Made by a program: the position numbers and the translations under genes. Shown here in pieces: positions 41,798 through 53,000 of a stretch of DNA of 64,000 bases; positions within the stretch are counted from its first letter, which is position 1, and each line of letters opens with the position of its first letter. This DNA is from Achromobacter animicus (GTDB lineage Bacteria; Pseudomonadota; Gammaproteobacteria; Burkholderiales; Burkholderiaceae_B), in the NCBI RefSeq assembly GCF_902859585.1, contig NZ_CADIJM010000007.1:62001-126000 (forward strand). Reading direction: 5' to 3'. The notes under the pieces were generated by a model. The model was not told the origin of the DNA. It worked only from the letters and a program-made list of their open reading frames with translations, and searched no databases.

Positions 41798-43228
41798 CTA
41801 GAACGCCGTATTGCCCGTGCTGATCGCCCACACGCCGATGCCGCAGGACACCAGCACGAGCAGCAGGATCGGCCACTCGTACGGCGCGAAGATGTTGCCG
41901 CGCTGTTCGCGGCGCGATATCAGGAAAAGAATGGTGCCCGGCGCGTAGATGACGCAAGACAGGACGAAATACCGGAAACCGCCCGCATACACCAGCCCGG
42001 CCGCATAGACCGTGGCCGCCACCGCCAGCCCCAGCTCGATCTTGCGCCGCCGGCTCCAGCCGTCATAGGTTTCGCCGCGTACCGCCAGCATCAGCCCGAA
42101 TGCCGCCACGAAGAAGTACGGAATCAGGCTCATCGAACTGGCCATGTTCTTCAGCAGCACAAAGGTGTCCTCGGTGAAGAGCGTGACGATCAGAAAGAGC
42201 TGCACGATGCCGTTGCTGAGCCACAGTGCCGCCGCCGGCACGCCGTGGCGGTTTTCCCGCCCCAGAAACGACGGCATGATGCCCGCGCCCGCCGCGGCGC
42301 GCAGCACTTCGGCGGCCAGCAGGATCCACGCCAGGTAGGCGCCCGCCACCGACACCATCAGCCCCACGCTGACCAGCATGCTGCCCCACGGTCCGACCGC
42401 GGCCCGCAGCACGCCCGCCATGGACGGGTTGCGCAGCGAGGCCAGTTCCGCGCGCGGCAGCACGCCATACGACAGCATCGTCACCAGCACCAACAGCGCC
42501 AGCACCAGCAGGAACCCGACGATTGTCGCCACCGCCACGTCCTCACGGCGCTTGGCGTAGCGGGAGTAGACGCTGGCGCCCTCGACGCCCAGGAACACGA
42601 ACACCGTGACCAGCATCGTGTTGCGCACCTGTTCGAAAAGACTGCCCTTGCCCCCGCCGCTAAGCCCTTCGGCAATGTTGGCGCGCAGCACGTCCAGGTC
42701 CACGGCAAACGCGGCGAAGACAATGAAGATGGCGATGGGCACGACTTTGGCGATGGTCACGACCGTGTTCATGCCCGCCGCCTGCCGGATGCCGCGCAGG
42801 ATCAGGAAATGGGTGGACCACAGCAGGACCGACGACACCAGCACGGCGGCCACGGTATCGCCGTCGCCGAAGAACGGCAGGACGGCGCCCAGCGTTCCCT
42901 TGAAGATGACGAAATAACTGACGTTGCCCAGGCAGGCGGCCGTCCAGTAGCCCAGCGCCGCCAGAAAGCCCAGATACAGCCCGAATCCGGCCTTGGCATA
43001 CGCGAAGATGCCGGCGTCCAGATCGGGGCGCCGGCGCGACAGGAACTGGAACACCATCGCCAGCGTCAACATGCCCGTGCCAGCAATGGCCCAGGCCACC
43101 AGGCCGCCCACCGGCCCGGTATTGCGTGCAAAGACGCTGGGCAGCGAAAAGATTCCCGCGCCCACCATCGATCCCACCACCATGGCGGCCAGCGCCATGC
43201 GAGAAAGTTTGGCAGTTTCCCCGCTCAC
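41798..43228 (-). CDS. ArcD-type basic amino acid antiporter, second copy
   Basis: 476 residues of the APC superfamily (basic amino acid/polyamine antiporter group), 12-13 hydrophobic segments. The signature [20 protein letters not shown] is at about 19-38. The paralogue at 44569 is similar throughout ([34 protein letters not shown]). Usual exchange is arginine in, ornithine out. Because this cluster lacks arcB, citrulline export is possible. Separated from arcA by 82 bp. Confidence 0.86.
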   Translation of the reverse strand: MSGETAKLSRMALAAMVVGSMVGAGIFSLPSVFARNTGPVGGLVAWAIAGTGMLTLAMVFQFLSRRRPDLDAGIFAYAKAGFGLYLGFLAALGYWTAACLGNVSYFVIFKGTLGAVLPFFGDGDTVAAVLVSSVLLWSTHFLILRGIRQAAGMNTVVTIAKVVPIAIFIVFAAFAVDLDVLRANIAEGLSGGGKGSLFEQVRNTMLVTVFVFLGVEGASVYSRYAKRREDVAVATIVGFLLVLALLVLVTMLSYGVLPRAELASLRNPSMAGVLRAAVGPWGSMLVSVGLMVSVAGAYLAWILLAAEVLRAAAGAGIMPSFLGRENRHGVPAAALWLSNGIVQLFLIVTLFTEDTFVLLKNMASSMSLIPYFFVAAFGLMLAVRGETYDGWSRRRKIELGLAVAATVYAAGLVYAGGFRYFVLSCVIYAPGTILFLISRREQRGNIFAPYEWPILLLVLVSCGIGVWAISTGNTAF

Positions 43229-43310
43229 GTTCTTCTCCTGAAAGCGATCCGGTGGTTGCGCGCCCGCGCGGCCGCCCTTTTCAGGGATGGCCGCGCGCGG
43301 CAGTGCGCCG

Positions 43311-44552
43311 CTAGGCGGGATCCCGCGAAATCGGGCACGTCATGCAGTGCCCGCCGCCGCGGCCCCGGCCCAGTTCGGCGCCGACAAAGGTGACGACCTC
43401 GATCCCCGCCTTGCGCAAGAGCGTGTTGGTGTAGACATTGCGGTCATACGCCAGCACGACCCCGGGCGAGATGCAGACCAGGTTGGCGCCGCTGTCCCAC
43501 TGCGTGCGCTCGCGCAGATAGGCGTTGCCGCCGGTCTCGACGACGCGCATCTTCTTGATGCCCAACGCCTCGCCGATCACGTCCACGAGCGACCCCTTGT
43601 CCTTGTGCAGCTCCAGCGACCCCGGCGCGCTGCCCGGCCGGTAGGAGAACGCCTGGATGTTGTTGACGATGTCGGGATACATCAGCACGCAATCGCGGTC
43701 GGCAAAGGTCAGCACGGTGTCCAGGTGCATGGCCGCCCGCAGCTTGGGCATGGCCGCCACGATCACCCGGTCTGCCGCATTCTTGGCGAACAGGCTGGCC
43801 GCCAGCTGGCTGATGGCCTGGCGCGACGTGCGTTCACTCATGCCGATCATCACCGTCCGGTTGCCGATGGGCATGACGTCGCCGCCCTCCAGCGTGGCCA
43901 GTCCATGATCGGCGGTGGGGTCGCCCCACCAGACGTTCACCTTGCCGGCAAAGCGCGGATGGAACTTGTAGATGGACGACGTCAGGATCGTCTCTTCGTG
44001 CCGCGCGGGCCAATAAAGCGGATTGAGCGTGACGCCGCCATAGATCCAGCAGGTCGTATCACGCGTGTACAGCGTGTTGGGCAGCGGCGGCAGCAGGTAC
44101 TCCGTGACGCCGGCGGCTTCCTTGATGAGCGTGAGCTGTTCGCCGCCGATCGACTCGGGGAACTCCTCGGTCGACAGCCCGCCGATCAAGGTCTCGGCCA
44201 GCTTGCGCGCCGGCAAGCCGTCCAGGTAGCTGCGGATCTCGTCGAGCAGGCCCAGGCCAACCTGGTTCGCCACGACCTGGTTGTCCAGGATCCACTTCTT
44301 CGCTTCAGGTATCGCGACCGTTTCGGCCAGCAGGTTGTGCATTTCCACGACGTCCACGCCGCGGTCCCGCATCTTCGTCATGAAGTCGAAATGGTCGCGT
44401 TTCGCGTTGTCGACCCACATGACATCGTCAAACAGCAGCGCATCACAATTGGAGGGCGTCAATCTTTCGTGGGCGCGTCCTGGCGCGCAGACCATCACCG
44501 TGCGCAATTGCCCGACTTCTGAATGGACTCCAAATTCCTCGGTATCAGCCAT
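43311..44552 (-). CDS. arcA: Arginine deiminase
   Basis: 413 residues. ADI motifs are complete: [20 protein letters not shown] for substrate binding, HLDTVLTF with the catalytic His, and nucleophilic C403 in [16 protein letters not shown]. It converts arginine to citrulline and ammonia, yielding ATP only if arcB and arcC act downstream. Start ATG 44552 ([13 protein letters not shown]) with GGAG upstream. Flanked by two ArcD-type genes on the same strand. Confidence 0.95.
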   Translation of the reverse strand: MADTEEFGVHSEVGQLRTVMVCAPGRAHERLTPSNCDALLFDDVMWVDNAKRDHFDFMTKMRDRGVDVVEMHNLLAETVAIPEAKKWILDNQVVANQVGLGLLDEIRSYLDGLPARKLAETLIGGLSTEEFPESIGGEQLTLIKEAAGVTEYLLPPLPNTLYTRDTTCWIYGGVTLNPLYWPARHEETILTSSIYKFHPRFAGKVNVWWGDPTADHGLATLEGGDVMPIGNRTVMIGMSERTSRQAISQLAASLFAKNAADRVIVAAMPKLRAAMHLDTVLTFADRDCVLMYPDIVNNIQAFSYRPGSAPGSLELHKDKGSLVDVIGEALGIKKMRVVETGGNAYLRERTQWDSGANLVCISPGVVLAYDRNVYTNTLLRKAGIEVVTFVGAELGRGRGGGHCMTCPISRDPA

Positions 44553-44568
44553 GACTAGCTCCCAGACG

Positions 44569-45993
44569 TTAGATGGCAATCCAGCCGTAGATCAGGCCCA
44601 CGATGGCGGCCAGGGCTCCGACGCATGCCACGATGAAAACGACCAACTCCCAGCCGGTGAAGAATTTCCGGCCCTGCTCACGCCGGGCCCAGAAGTACAG
44701 GACCGACCCGGGTGCATACAACAGCGCCGACAACAGCAGGAACTTCAAGCCGCCGGCGAAGATCATGAAAAGCGTATAGACGGCCGCGATGCTGGCAAGT
44801 GTGAGATCGCGCTTCTGATCCTTGCCGCCGACATAGGTTTCGCCGCGCTTGGCGAGCTGCCAGCCGAAACCCGCGACCAGCAGGTACGGAATCAGCGACA
44901 TCGCGCTGGTCAGGCTGAGCATCAGCGAAAATGCATCGCGTGACCAGTACGTGCTGATGACGAAAAGCTGCACGATGATGTTGGTCACCCACAGCGCGAC
45001 GACCGGCACGCCGTTCTTGTTCTCGCGGGCGAACGCGCGCGGCATGTCTTCCGTCTTTGCTGCCGCGTGCATCACTTCGGCGCAGATCAGCGACCAGGCC
45101 AGATACGCGCCCAGCACCGAGATCAGCAGACCGACGCTGACGAATACGGCGCCCCACGGCCCCACCACCGACTCCAGCACGCCGGCCATGGACGGCTGGC
45201 GCAGCGCCGCGATGTCGGTCTGTTGCATGGCGGCATAGGGCAGCAGAGACACCAGCACCATCAGCAGCAGCGCGGTCACAAACCCGATCAGCGTGGCCAC
45301 CCCCACGTGCGAACGCTTCGACGCGAAGCGGGAATAAACGCTCGCGCCCTCGATGCCCAGGAAGACGAAGACCGTCACCAGCATGGTTCGCCTCACCTGC
45401 TCAAACAGGCTGTAGCCGCTCATGTCGCCCCAGAAATTGATGCGGAAGAGGTCAACCTTGAAGGCCACGAACAGCACGATGATGAACACCACGATCGGGA
45501 TGATCTTGGCCACGGTCACCACGGCATTGATGAACGCCGCCTGCTGCACCCCGCGCAGGATCATGAAGTGGAACATCCAGATGCCCACGGACGCCACAGC
45601 GATTGCGATGACCGTGTTGCCGTCGCCAAAGACGGGAAAGAAGGCGCCGAGCGTCGATTTGATCAGCACCCAATACGACACGTTGCCGATGCAGCTGCCG
45701 ATCCAGTATCCAAACGCGGACAGAAAGCCCAGGTAATTGCCAAACCCGGCCTTGGCATACGCAAAGACGCCCGCGTCCAGGTCGGGCTTGCGCTCGGCCA
45801 GCGCCTGGAACACACGGGCCAGCGTGTACATGCCCGCGCCCGCGATGATCCAGGCGATCACCGCCCCAACCACGCCCGTTGCCCCGCCAAAGGTCCGGGG
45901 CAGCGAAAAGATCCCGGCGCCGATCATCGACCCCACCACCATGCCCGTCAGGGCAAGCAATCCAAGCTTCTTGGGAGTACTGCTTTCCATCAT
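44569..45993 (-). CDS. arcD: ArcD-type arginine/ornithine antiporter, first copy
   Basis: 474 residues, APC-superfamily antiporter with [22 protein letters not shown] near the N-terminus and the paired [22 protein letters not shown] region. It precedes arcA by 16 bp, the usual arcD-arcA order. The upstream gap to the AI-2E-type gene is only 70 bp. That gap holds a TCCCGG/CCGGGA stem (46037-46055) but no Anr/FNR-type TTGAT-N4-ATCAA box was seen. Confidence 0.88.
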   Translation of the reverse strand: MMESSTPKKLGLLALTGMVVGSMIGAGIFSLPRTFGGATGVVGAVIAWIIAGAGMYTLARVFQALAERKPDLDAGVFAYAKAGFGNYLGFLSAFGYWIGSCIGNVSYWVLIKSTLGAFFPVFGDGNTVIAIAVASVGIWMFHFMILRGVQQAAFINAVVTVAKIIPIVVFIIVLFVAFKVDLFRINFWGDMSGYSLFEQVRRTMLVTVFVFLGIEGASVYSRFASKRSHVGVATLIGFVTALLLMVLVSLLPYAAMQQTDIAALRQPSMAGVLESVVGPWGAVFVSVGLLISVLGAYLAWSLICAEVMHAAAKTEDMPRAFARENKNGVPVVALWVTNIIVQLFVISTYWSRDAFSLMLSLTSAMSLIPYLLVAGFGWQLAKRGETYVGGKDQKRDLTLASIAAVYTLFMIFAGGLKFLLLSALLYAPGSVLYFWARREQGRKFFTGWELVVFIVACVGALAAIVGLIYGWIAI

Positions 45994-46063
45994 GCACCTC
46001 CAGTATTGAGCAAAGACGTGAGCAGGTCGGCCACCGTCCCGGATGCTGCCCGGGAAGGTCGGC

Positions 46064-47050
46064 TCAGCCGCGGGTAACGCGCAAACTGCGGCTGGCGCCG
46101 TATACCGTGGTCATCGTGATAAGAAGCGGCACGCCGATGAACGTGCCCGGTATGCCCCACACCAACCCCCAGAAAAACACCGCAAACATCACCATCAGCG
46201 GCGACAGCGAAAAAGCGCTGCCGGCCAGCCGGGGTTCCAGATAGCAGCCGTAGACGATCTGGATGCAGTTCAAGACGACCAGCACCAGAATGCTCGTCTG
46301 CAACGATCCGTATTGCACGAACGCGAAGAACGCCGGAAACACCGTCGCCACCAGCGGTCCGAGAAACGGGATGTAGTTCAGCAGGAACGCCAGCCCGCCC
46401 CAGGCGGTCGCCAGCTCCAGCCCGGCGTAGATCGCAAACAGCCAGACGGTCACACCCGTCAGCACGCTGGCGATGGTGCGAATCACCATGTACCAGCGCA
46501 GCTTGCTCGCCACCTCGCGTGCGACCGCCATCCAGCGCTGCGCCCTTGCCTCGCCCAGCAGGCGGGTCAGCCGCTCCGGCGCCTCGTCCAGTTCGAACAG
46601 CCCCAGCGCAATGAACACGAAGGCGATGAAGATCATGCCCAGCATGCTGTTGATCCGCAGCGCCACTTCCTGGATCGCCCGCACCAGCCATGACACGTTG
46701 AAGCTGTCCTGGAACATCTGGATCGCCATCGCGCCGTGCGGGTGCAGCGTTTCGGTCTCTAGCGTGAACAGGCGCTGGAAGCGCGCAGCGTTGGCCATGA
46801 CCCACTGCGCGACCAGGCTGAAGCCCCATGCCGCCAGCGACAGGAACACCACCGACACGACCAGCGTCACCACCAACGCCAGGATCGCCGCGAGCGGCGC
46901 GGGCATCTTGCGGCCCAGGTACTGGCGCAGCGGCGCGACCAGGCAGATCACGAACAGCGCGAACGTCAACGGCACGAACACCGGGCTGGCCAGGTACAAC
47001 AGCCCCAGCAGCAGGATGGCGAAAATGCCGGACAGTGCGAAAGACATCAT
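46064..47050 (-). CDS. AI-2E/PerM-family membrane protein
   Basis: 328 residues with about seven to eight hydrophobic helices. The family region is clear: LAFLLNYIPFLGPLVATVFPAFFAF and SPLMVMFAVFFWGLVWGIPGTFIGVPLL near the C-terminus. Members export small solutes or act as Na+/H+ antiporters; the autoinducer-2 role holds for few. Overlaps the stop of the preceding hydrolase gene by 4 bp (47047-47050), showing co-translation. Confidence 0.88.
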   Translation of the reverse strand: MMSFALSGIFAILLLGLLYLASPVFVPLTFALFVICLVAPLRQYLGRKMPAPLAAILALVVTLVVSVVFLSLAAWGFSLVAQWVMANAARFQRLFTLETETLHPHGAMAIQMFQDSFNVSWLVRAIQEVALRINSMLGMIFIAFVFIALGLFELDEAPERLTRLLGEARAQRWMAVAREVASKLRWYMVIRTIASVLTGVTVWLFAIYAGLELATAWGGLAFLLNYIPFLGPLVATVFPAFFAFVQYGSLQTSILVLVVLNCIQIVYGCYLEPRLAGSAFSLSPLMVMFAVFFWGLVWGIPGTFIGVPLLITMTTVYGASRSLRVTRG

Positions 47051-48537
47051 CTTGGTATCACCCCATCAACGCGCTTGACCAGATAGGCATAGAAAGGATT
47101 GGAGGTCAGCCGGGTCAGCGTATCCATGCCGATCACGAAAGCCCCGACCTCGCCGCGCATGGACATGGCGCCCAGGCTGATGCCGAATTCCTCGATGTTG
47201 TCCGGGTGCGTGCCGTACAGCGCGTCGTCCGTCGGGAACGGCAGCGCCACGTGCGACAGCGAATAGACCTCGCGCGGGTAGTCCATGCCGATGGCGCGTT
47301 CCACGACCGCGGTCGCGTTCGGCTCGATGACGCGCTCGATCATGGCGCTGGACGTGGGGCTGGCGTTGGTGACGAGCGTCAGCCGGTAATTGCGCTTTTC
47401 CCCTGGCAGCGTGCCCGCCAGCTGCCAGGCCACGCCACGGCGGAACAGCGGCCCGAGCTTGGTGGCGCGGTTCAGGTCGAACAGCACCAGGTCGCTGCCG
47501 TTGGCGGGCAGACGCGCATACAGGGCGTTGATCAGCGCGCGCGTGCTGACGGTGAAGTCCAGCACCGAATGGAACGTGATGATGGGCGGCAGACGCTCCA
47601 GGCCGCCGGATCGCTGCTGCGCAACCAGCCTGTCCTGCAGCGTCTGCGTCAGTTCGAACGACTGGCGCGCCGCGTGGACCGGGAAAGAGTTGTACTTGAA
47701 CGGGTTGAACTCCGGCACGATGCTCAGCCACGCGGCCTTGGCGAACGCGGGCAGGATGGCGGGCAGCCCGGCCACGCCCGCAAAGCGCGCGAACGACGTG
47801 ATGCCGACCATCGGCGACAGCAGCACCAGCCGGTCGGGCTTGTCGAGCTTGGGATTGTCCAGCGCGTCCAGCGTGTGCATCAGCGCCAGCGCCCCGCCGT
47901 TGGAAAAGCCCACCATGTGCAGCGGCTTGGGTGCGGGCACCCGGCGCCGCGCTTCGCGCACCGCCAGACGCGTCGCGGCCGCCCAATCCCCCCAGTGCGC
48001 GTCCGTCAGCCCGCCCGGCACCGTGCCGTGGCCCGGCATCCGGATGGCGATCGCCACGTAGCCGACGGACTGATAATGCGCGGCGACATGGCGCAGGCTG
48101 TACGGCGAATCCGTCAGGCCATGCAGCAGCACCGCCACGCCCTGCGGCTCTCCCGCCGGCGTCAGGACGAATGACCGGTTCCAGTCGTGCGCGAAGTGTT
48201 CGGGGTAGACCTTGGCGTCCGCGAAATAGCGGTTGCTGTCCACCTTGTCCTCCGGCAGCAGCTTGTCGCCTACGTTCTGCCGGACCAGCGCGAAAAGCGC
48301 GTCCTCGTGCGCGAGGTAATCGTCCCAGGTGCTGCGGTCCAGGCGTTCGGCGTCCAGTTCCTGGGGAACATACGTGTGCCAGGCGGCCAGCGGCGGGCCC
48401 TGCTGGATGTCGTACAGGCGAACGCCCATCAGCGTGACGACGACCAGCACGGCAAGGCCGGCAAGGATGAACACGGCTTTGCGCAGCCTGCGCCACCCCG
48501 GGCGCGGGCCGGCGCTGACGGGCTTGCCGGCGTTCAC
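47047..48537 (-). CDS. Membrane-anchored alpha/beta hydrolase
   Basis: 496 residues. One membrane helix at about 20-40, then an alpha/beta-hydrolase domain with oxyanion VLLHGLTDSPYSLR (about 137-150), nucleophile S212 in MVGFSNGGALAL, a candidate Asp in FHSVLDFTVSTR, and His in EVYSLSHVALPFP. A lipase- or esterase-like periplasmic enzyme. Overlaps the outer-membrane factor stop by 4 bp, so it belongs to the RND efflux transcript. Confidence 0.83.
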   Translation of the reverse strand: MNAGKPVSAGPRPGWRRLRKAVFILAGLAVLVVVTLMGVRLYDIQQGPPLAAWHTYVPQELDAERLDRSTWDDYLAHEDALFALVRQNVGDKLLPEDKVDSNRYFADAKVYPEHFAHDWNRSFVLTPAGEPQGVAVLLHGLTDSPYSLRHVAAHYQSVGYVAIAIRMPGHGTVPGGLTDAHWGDWAAATRLAVREARRRVPAPKPLHMVGFSNGGALALMHTLDALDNPKLDKPDRLVLLSPMVGITSFARFAGVAGLPAILPAFAKAAWLSIVPEFNPFKYNSFPVHAARQSFELTQTLQDRLVAQQRSGGLERLPPIITFHSVLDFTVSTRALINALYARLPANGSDLVLFDLNRATKLGPLFRRGVAWQLAGTLPGEKRNYRLTLVTNASPTSSAMIERVIEPNATAVVERAIGMDYPREVYSLSHVALPFPTDDALYGTHPDNIEEFGISLGAMSMRGEVGAFVIGMDTLTRLTSNPFYAYLVKRVDGVIPR

Positions 48538-50066
48538 TGGGGCGCTCCCACGCCGGGCGGCGGAACGGGGGTAGACATGGCGGGTGAATCGCCTGCCGCA
48601 GGACCGCCTGCCGCCCCCCCCGCGCCCGGCGGCGATCCCGCCATCACCACCTGCGGCTGCTCATCCCCGCCCCCCAGCGCGACATACAGCGACACGCCGT
48701 TCTGAAGCTGGGACGCGCGCAGCGTCAGCATCTGCTGCTCTGCATTGAACAATCCGCGCCGGGCGTCCACGACTTCCAGGTAGATCGAGATGCCGTTCAT
48801 GTAGCGCAGCTCGGCAGTCTCGGCCAGGCGGCGCTGCGCCTGGATCGCCGTTTCCTGCGCGGTCACCTGCTCCTGGAAGCGCTTGCGGTTCTCCAACGCG
48901 GTGGCCACTTCGCTGAACGCCGTCTGCACCGTCTTGCGGTAGTTGGCGATCAGTTCGTCGCGCTGCGCCGTGGCAAGATCCACCGCCGCGCGCCGCTGCC
49001 CGTAATCGAAGATCGGCCATCCGATTCCCGCGCCGATGTTCCAGATCTGGCTGGGCGACGAAAAGAGGTCCGACAGCTCGGTGGAGGCATAGCCGAACGA
49101 ACCGGTCAGCGCAATGCGCGGAAACAGGGCTGCACGCGCGGCGCCGATATTGGCGTTGGCGCTGCGCAAGCGGTTCTCGGCTTGGCGGATGTCGGGTCTT
49201 ACGACAAGCAGCGACGACGGCAGGCCGGGACTGAGCGCATCGAACTGGCCCGCGGCCTCAATCGGCGGCCCAACGGTCATCTCCCGCTGCAGGTCTTCGC
49301 CCACCAGCACCCACAGACGGTTCCAGTGCGCCGCCGTGGCGCGCTGCCACTCAGCGAGCTGGGTCTGCGCCTGCGTCAGCAGGATGGCCGACTGCTCGAA
49401 GTCGACCAGCGAGGTCACGCCGGCGTCCAGCCGGTCCTTGGCGACGCGCAGTGCATAGCTGCGGGTTTCGACCGTGCGCTGCGCCAGCGCGATGCCTTCC
49501 TCGCCCGCCCGGGCGTCGTAATAGGTCGAGGCCACGTTCGCAATCAGCGACAGACGGAATGCCCTCCGCCCTTCCACGGTCGCCAGGTATTGCTGCAACG
49601 CGGAGGCGGTCAGGTTGCGGATCCGCCCCCAGAAATCCAGCTCGAAGGACGAGACCATTACCTGGGCGCTGAACTGGTTGAACTGCACGGTCTGCCGCGA
49701 CCCCGCCAGCGCCGGATCCAGTACGGTCAGCGGCTGCTGGTTGCGCGACGCGGCCGCGCCGGCATCCAGTTGCGGCAGCTGGTTGGCGCGTTCGATGCGG
49801 TAGAAGGCGCGCGCCTGCTCGATCCGGGCCGTGGCTGCGGCCAGATCCTGGTTCAGTTCCAGCGACCGGGCGATCAGGCGCTTGAGTTGCGGATCGCCGA
49901 AGAACTGCTCCCACGTGACGTCCTGCGCCGCCACCGCATCCGGCGGGACCTCGCCGGGAAATACCGCAGGCGTCGCGACTTCCGGCTGGCGGTGCTCCGG
50001 CGCGAAATTGCAGGCGGTCAGCCCCCAGCCCATCAGCGCCAAGATGGCAATGCGCGTCGGCCTCAT
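48534..50066 (-). CDS. RND efflux outer-membrane factor (NodT/OprM family lipoprotein)
   Basis: 510 residues from the ATG at 50066, overlapping the pump stop by 4 bp. Lipoprotein signal LALMGWGLTAC (Cys about 19). Two repeats of the outer-membrane-efflux fold, for example FELDFWGRIRNLTASALQQY and IGAARAALFPRIALTGSFGYAS. The C-terminus carries a Gly/Ala/Pro-rich tail. It forms the outer-membrane exit of the tripartite pump. Confidence 0.9.
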   Translation of the reverse strand: MRPTRIAILALMGWGLTACNFAPEHRQPEVATPAVFPGEVPPDAVAAQDVTWEQFFGDPQLKRLIARSLELNQDLAAATARIEQARAFYRIERANQLPQLDAGAAASRNQQPLTVLDPALAGSRQTVQFNQFSAQVMVSSFELDFWGRIRNLTASALQQYLATVEGRRAFRLSLIANVASTYYDARAGEEGIALAQRTVETRSYALRVAKDRLDAGVTSLVDFEQSAILLTQAQTQLAEWQRATAAHWNRLWVLVGEDLQREMTVGPPIEAAGQFDALSPGLPSSLLVVRPDIRQAENRLRSANANIGAARAALFPRIALTGSFGYASTELSDLFSSPSQIWNIGAGIGWPIFDYGQRRAAVDLATAQRDELIANYRKTVQTAFSEVATALENRKRFQEQVTAQETAIQAQRRLAETAELRYMNGISIYLEVVDARRGLFNAEQQMLTLRASQLQNGVSLYVALGGGDEQPQVVMAGSPPGAGGAAGGPAAGDSPAMSTPVPPPGVGAPQ

Positions 50067-53000
50067 GGGTTCTCTCCCCGCTCTTCGGCCTTGGCCGGAA
50101 CGCTGGCAGCAGGCGAGGACCCGGGCTTGGCCGCATTCTTGCGCGGCCCCGACCAGCGCCGCGCAACCATGTAGAACAGCGGCGTGAAGAAAACGCCGAA
50201 CAGCGTGGCGGTCAGCATGCTGCCCATCACGCTGGTGCCCACCGCCTGACGGCTGGCCGCGCCGGCGCCGGTGGCCAGCACCAGCGGCAGCATGCCCAGC
50301 ACGAAGGTGATGCTGGTCATGATGATGGGACGCAGACGCTGCCGGGCGGCATCGACCACGGCCTCCTTGCGGTCGCGCCCTTCCAGTTCCTCTTTCAAGG
50401 CGAACTCCACGATCAGGATGCCGTTCTTGGCGGCCAGGCCAATGATCGTGACCAGCCCGATATTGAAATAGATGTCCGCCGACATGCCCCGCCCCAGCGT
50501 GAACGCCGCCGCGCCCAGAATGCCGAACGGCAGGATCAGCAGCACGGACACCGGCACGGACCAGCTTTCGTAGAGCGCCGACAGCAGCAGGAACACCACG
50601 ATCAGCGACAGTCCCAGCAGCAGCGCTACCTGGTTGCCCGCCTGGCGTTCTTCGTACGCCGTACCGGTCCATTCATAGGTGATGCCCTGCGGCAGGACGC
50701 GCCCGGCAATGGCTTCCATCTCGGCCAGCGCCACGCCGCTGGAGCGGCCGGCGGCGGCCTCGCCCGAGATGGTGATGGACGGAAAGCCGTTGTAGCGCTC
50801 CAGCTGCTGCGGGCCGTCGATCCAGCGCATCCGCGAGAACGCCGAGAACGGCACCATCTCGCCCCGGTTGTTCGGCAACTGCAAGGCGGCAATGTCCTGC
50901 GGCTGCATGCGCTGGTCGGCCTCGGCCTGGATGAACACCCGCTGCACCGAACCGTCGAGCAGGAAGTCGTTGACGTAGTTCGACCCGAACGCCAGTGTCA
51001 GCGCCTGGTTGACCTGCGCGACCTGCAGCCCCAATGCGCGCGCGTGCACCCGATCGATCTCGACATACAGGCGCGGTCCCGGCGGCATGCCGTCCAGCCG
51101 CACGCCGGTCAGCACGGGGCTGGCCGCAGCGGCCGCGATCATGGCCGCGCCGGTGGCGGCCAGACCCGCGCCACCCTGCGCGGTGCGGTCCTGCACCTTC
51201 ATGGAAAAGCCCGACGCGTTGCCCATCGACGGAATGGGCGGCGGATTCAGCGCAAAGATCATCGCCTGCGGAATCGAGCGGAAGGCCAAATTGCTGCGCC
51301 CGACCAACGCATCGACCGCCTGGCCGCGCTCCGTGCGCTCGCTCCACGGGTGCAGGTCCACGAACGACAGCGCCGCCGTCTGCCCCTGGCCGAAGAAGTT
51401 GAAGCCGACCACCGACGCCACGTTGCGCACGGCTGGCAACTGGCGCAGCTGGCTTTCGGCCTGCTGCACGGCGGCCTCGGTCTGGTCCGCCGTGGTGCCG
51501 GGCGCGCCGGTGTACGACACGAAGAAGTAGCCTTGATCTTCCAGCGGCAGATAGCCGCCCGGCAGGCGCGAGAACAGAAACACCGTCAGGCCGCAGACGC
51601 CCAGGAATATCAGCATCCAGCGCAGGGGCCGCACCAGCATGTGTTCGACCGCGCGCACATACTGGCGTGTCATCGCGTCAAAGCCGTTATTGAACTTGTC
51701 GAAGACCCACTGCTTGCCCTTCGAGATCCGGCCCTTGGGCGGCTTGCCGTCCGGCAGCTTGAGCAGCGTGGCGCACAACGCGGCGCCCAGCGACAGCGCC
51801 AGCACGGTCGACACCACGATCGCCACGGACAGCGTGATGGAAAACTGGCGGTAGATGGCGCCGCTGGAACCGGGAAACATCGCCATCGGCACGAACACCG
51901 CCACCAGCACCAGCGTGCTGGCGATGATCGGCCCCCACACCTGGCCGACCGCCTTGCGCGTCGCTTCCGGCGCAGAAATCTTCTCGTCATGCATGATCCG
52001 CGCGACGTTTTCCGACACCACGATGGCGTCATCGTTCAGCACCCCGATCGCCACCACCATGCCAAAAAGCGACAGCAGGTTGATGGATGCGCCGAACAGG
52101 AACAGGCCCGCGCAGGTGCCGATCAGCGCGATCGGCACGATCAGCGTGGGGATCAGCGTGCTGCGCCAGCTTTGCAGGAACAGGAACACCATTGCCGTGA
52201 CCAGCAACAGCGCCTCGACCATGGTGACCAGCACCGAGCTGATGGACGTGGTGATGAAAGGCGTGGTGTCGAACGGCACCGTCCAGCCGACGCCCGCCGG
52301 AAACACGGGCTCCAGCTCGGCCATGCGCTGCCGCACCTGCCGTGCCACGTCCAGCGCGTTGGCGTCGTTGGCCAGCTGAATGGCGATGCCGGCGGCCTCC
52401 TTGCCGTTGACGCTGAGCCGGAAGTTGTAGCTTTCGTTGCCCAGCTCCACCCGCGCCACGTCGCCCAGCCGCACCAGCGAGCCGTCGTTGTTGACCCGAA
52501 GGATGACCTGCCGGAACTGCTCGGGCGTGGAAAAGCGGCTCTGCGCCACGATCTGTGCATTGAAGTCCGCGCCGCGCGCCAGCGGCAGGTCACCCAGCGA
52601 CCCGCCGATCGTCTGCGCATTCTGTTCCTGCACCGCGCGCATCGCGTCACTGGCCGACATCTGAAAGCTGGCCAGCTTGCGTTCGTCCAGCCAGATCCGC
52701 ATCGCGTACGACGAGCCGAACAGCTGCACGTCGCCCACCCCGCGGATGCGGCGCAGCTCGTTGAGGATGTTGTTGGACGCGAAATTGCCCATCTCGACGG
52801 CGCTGACGTTGCCGCTTTCCGATTGCAGCGCCAGCAGCATCAGGAAGCCGGACGACGCCTTGGTCACCGCCACGCCAAGCTGGCGGACTTCCTGCGGCAG
52901 CCGGGGTTCGACCCGGCTCAGGCGGTCCTGCACCTGGCTGCGGGCCACGTCCAGGTCCGTGCCCGGCTGCAGCGTCACCGTGATCTGCGACGTGCCGTTG

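Noticed and set aside
38858-43393. 1511-residue plus-strand open frame
   Set aside because: Runs antisense through three well-supported genes; highly Arg/His/Gln-rich low-complexity product, typical of a shadow frame.
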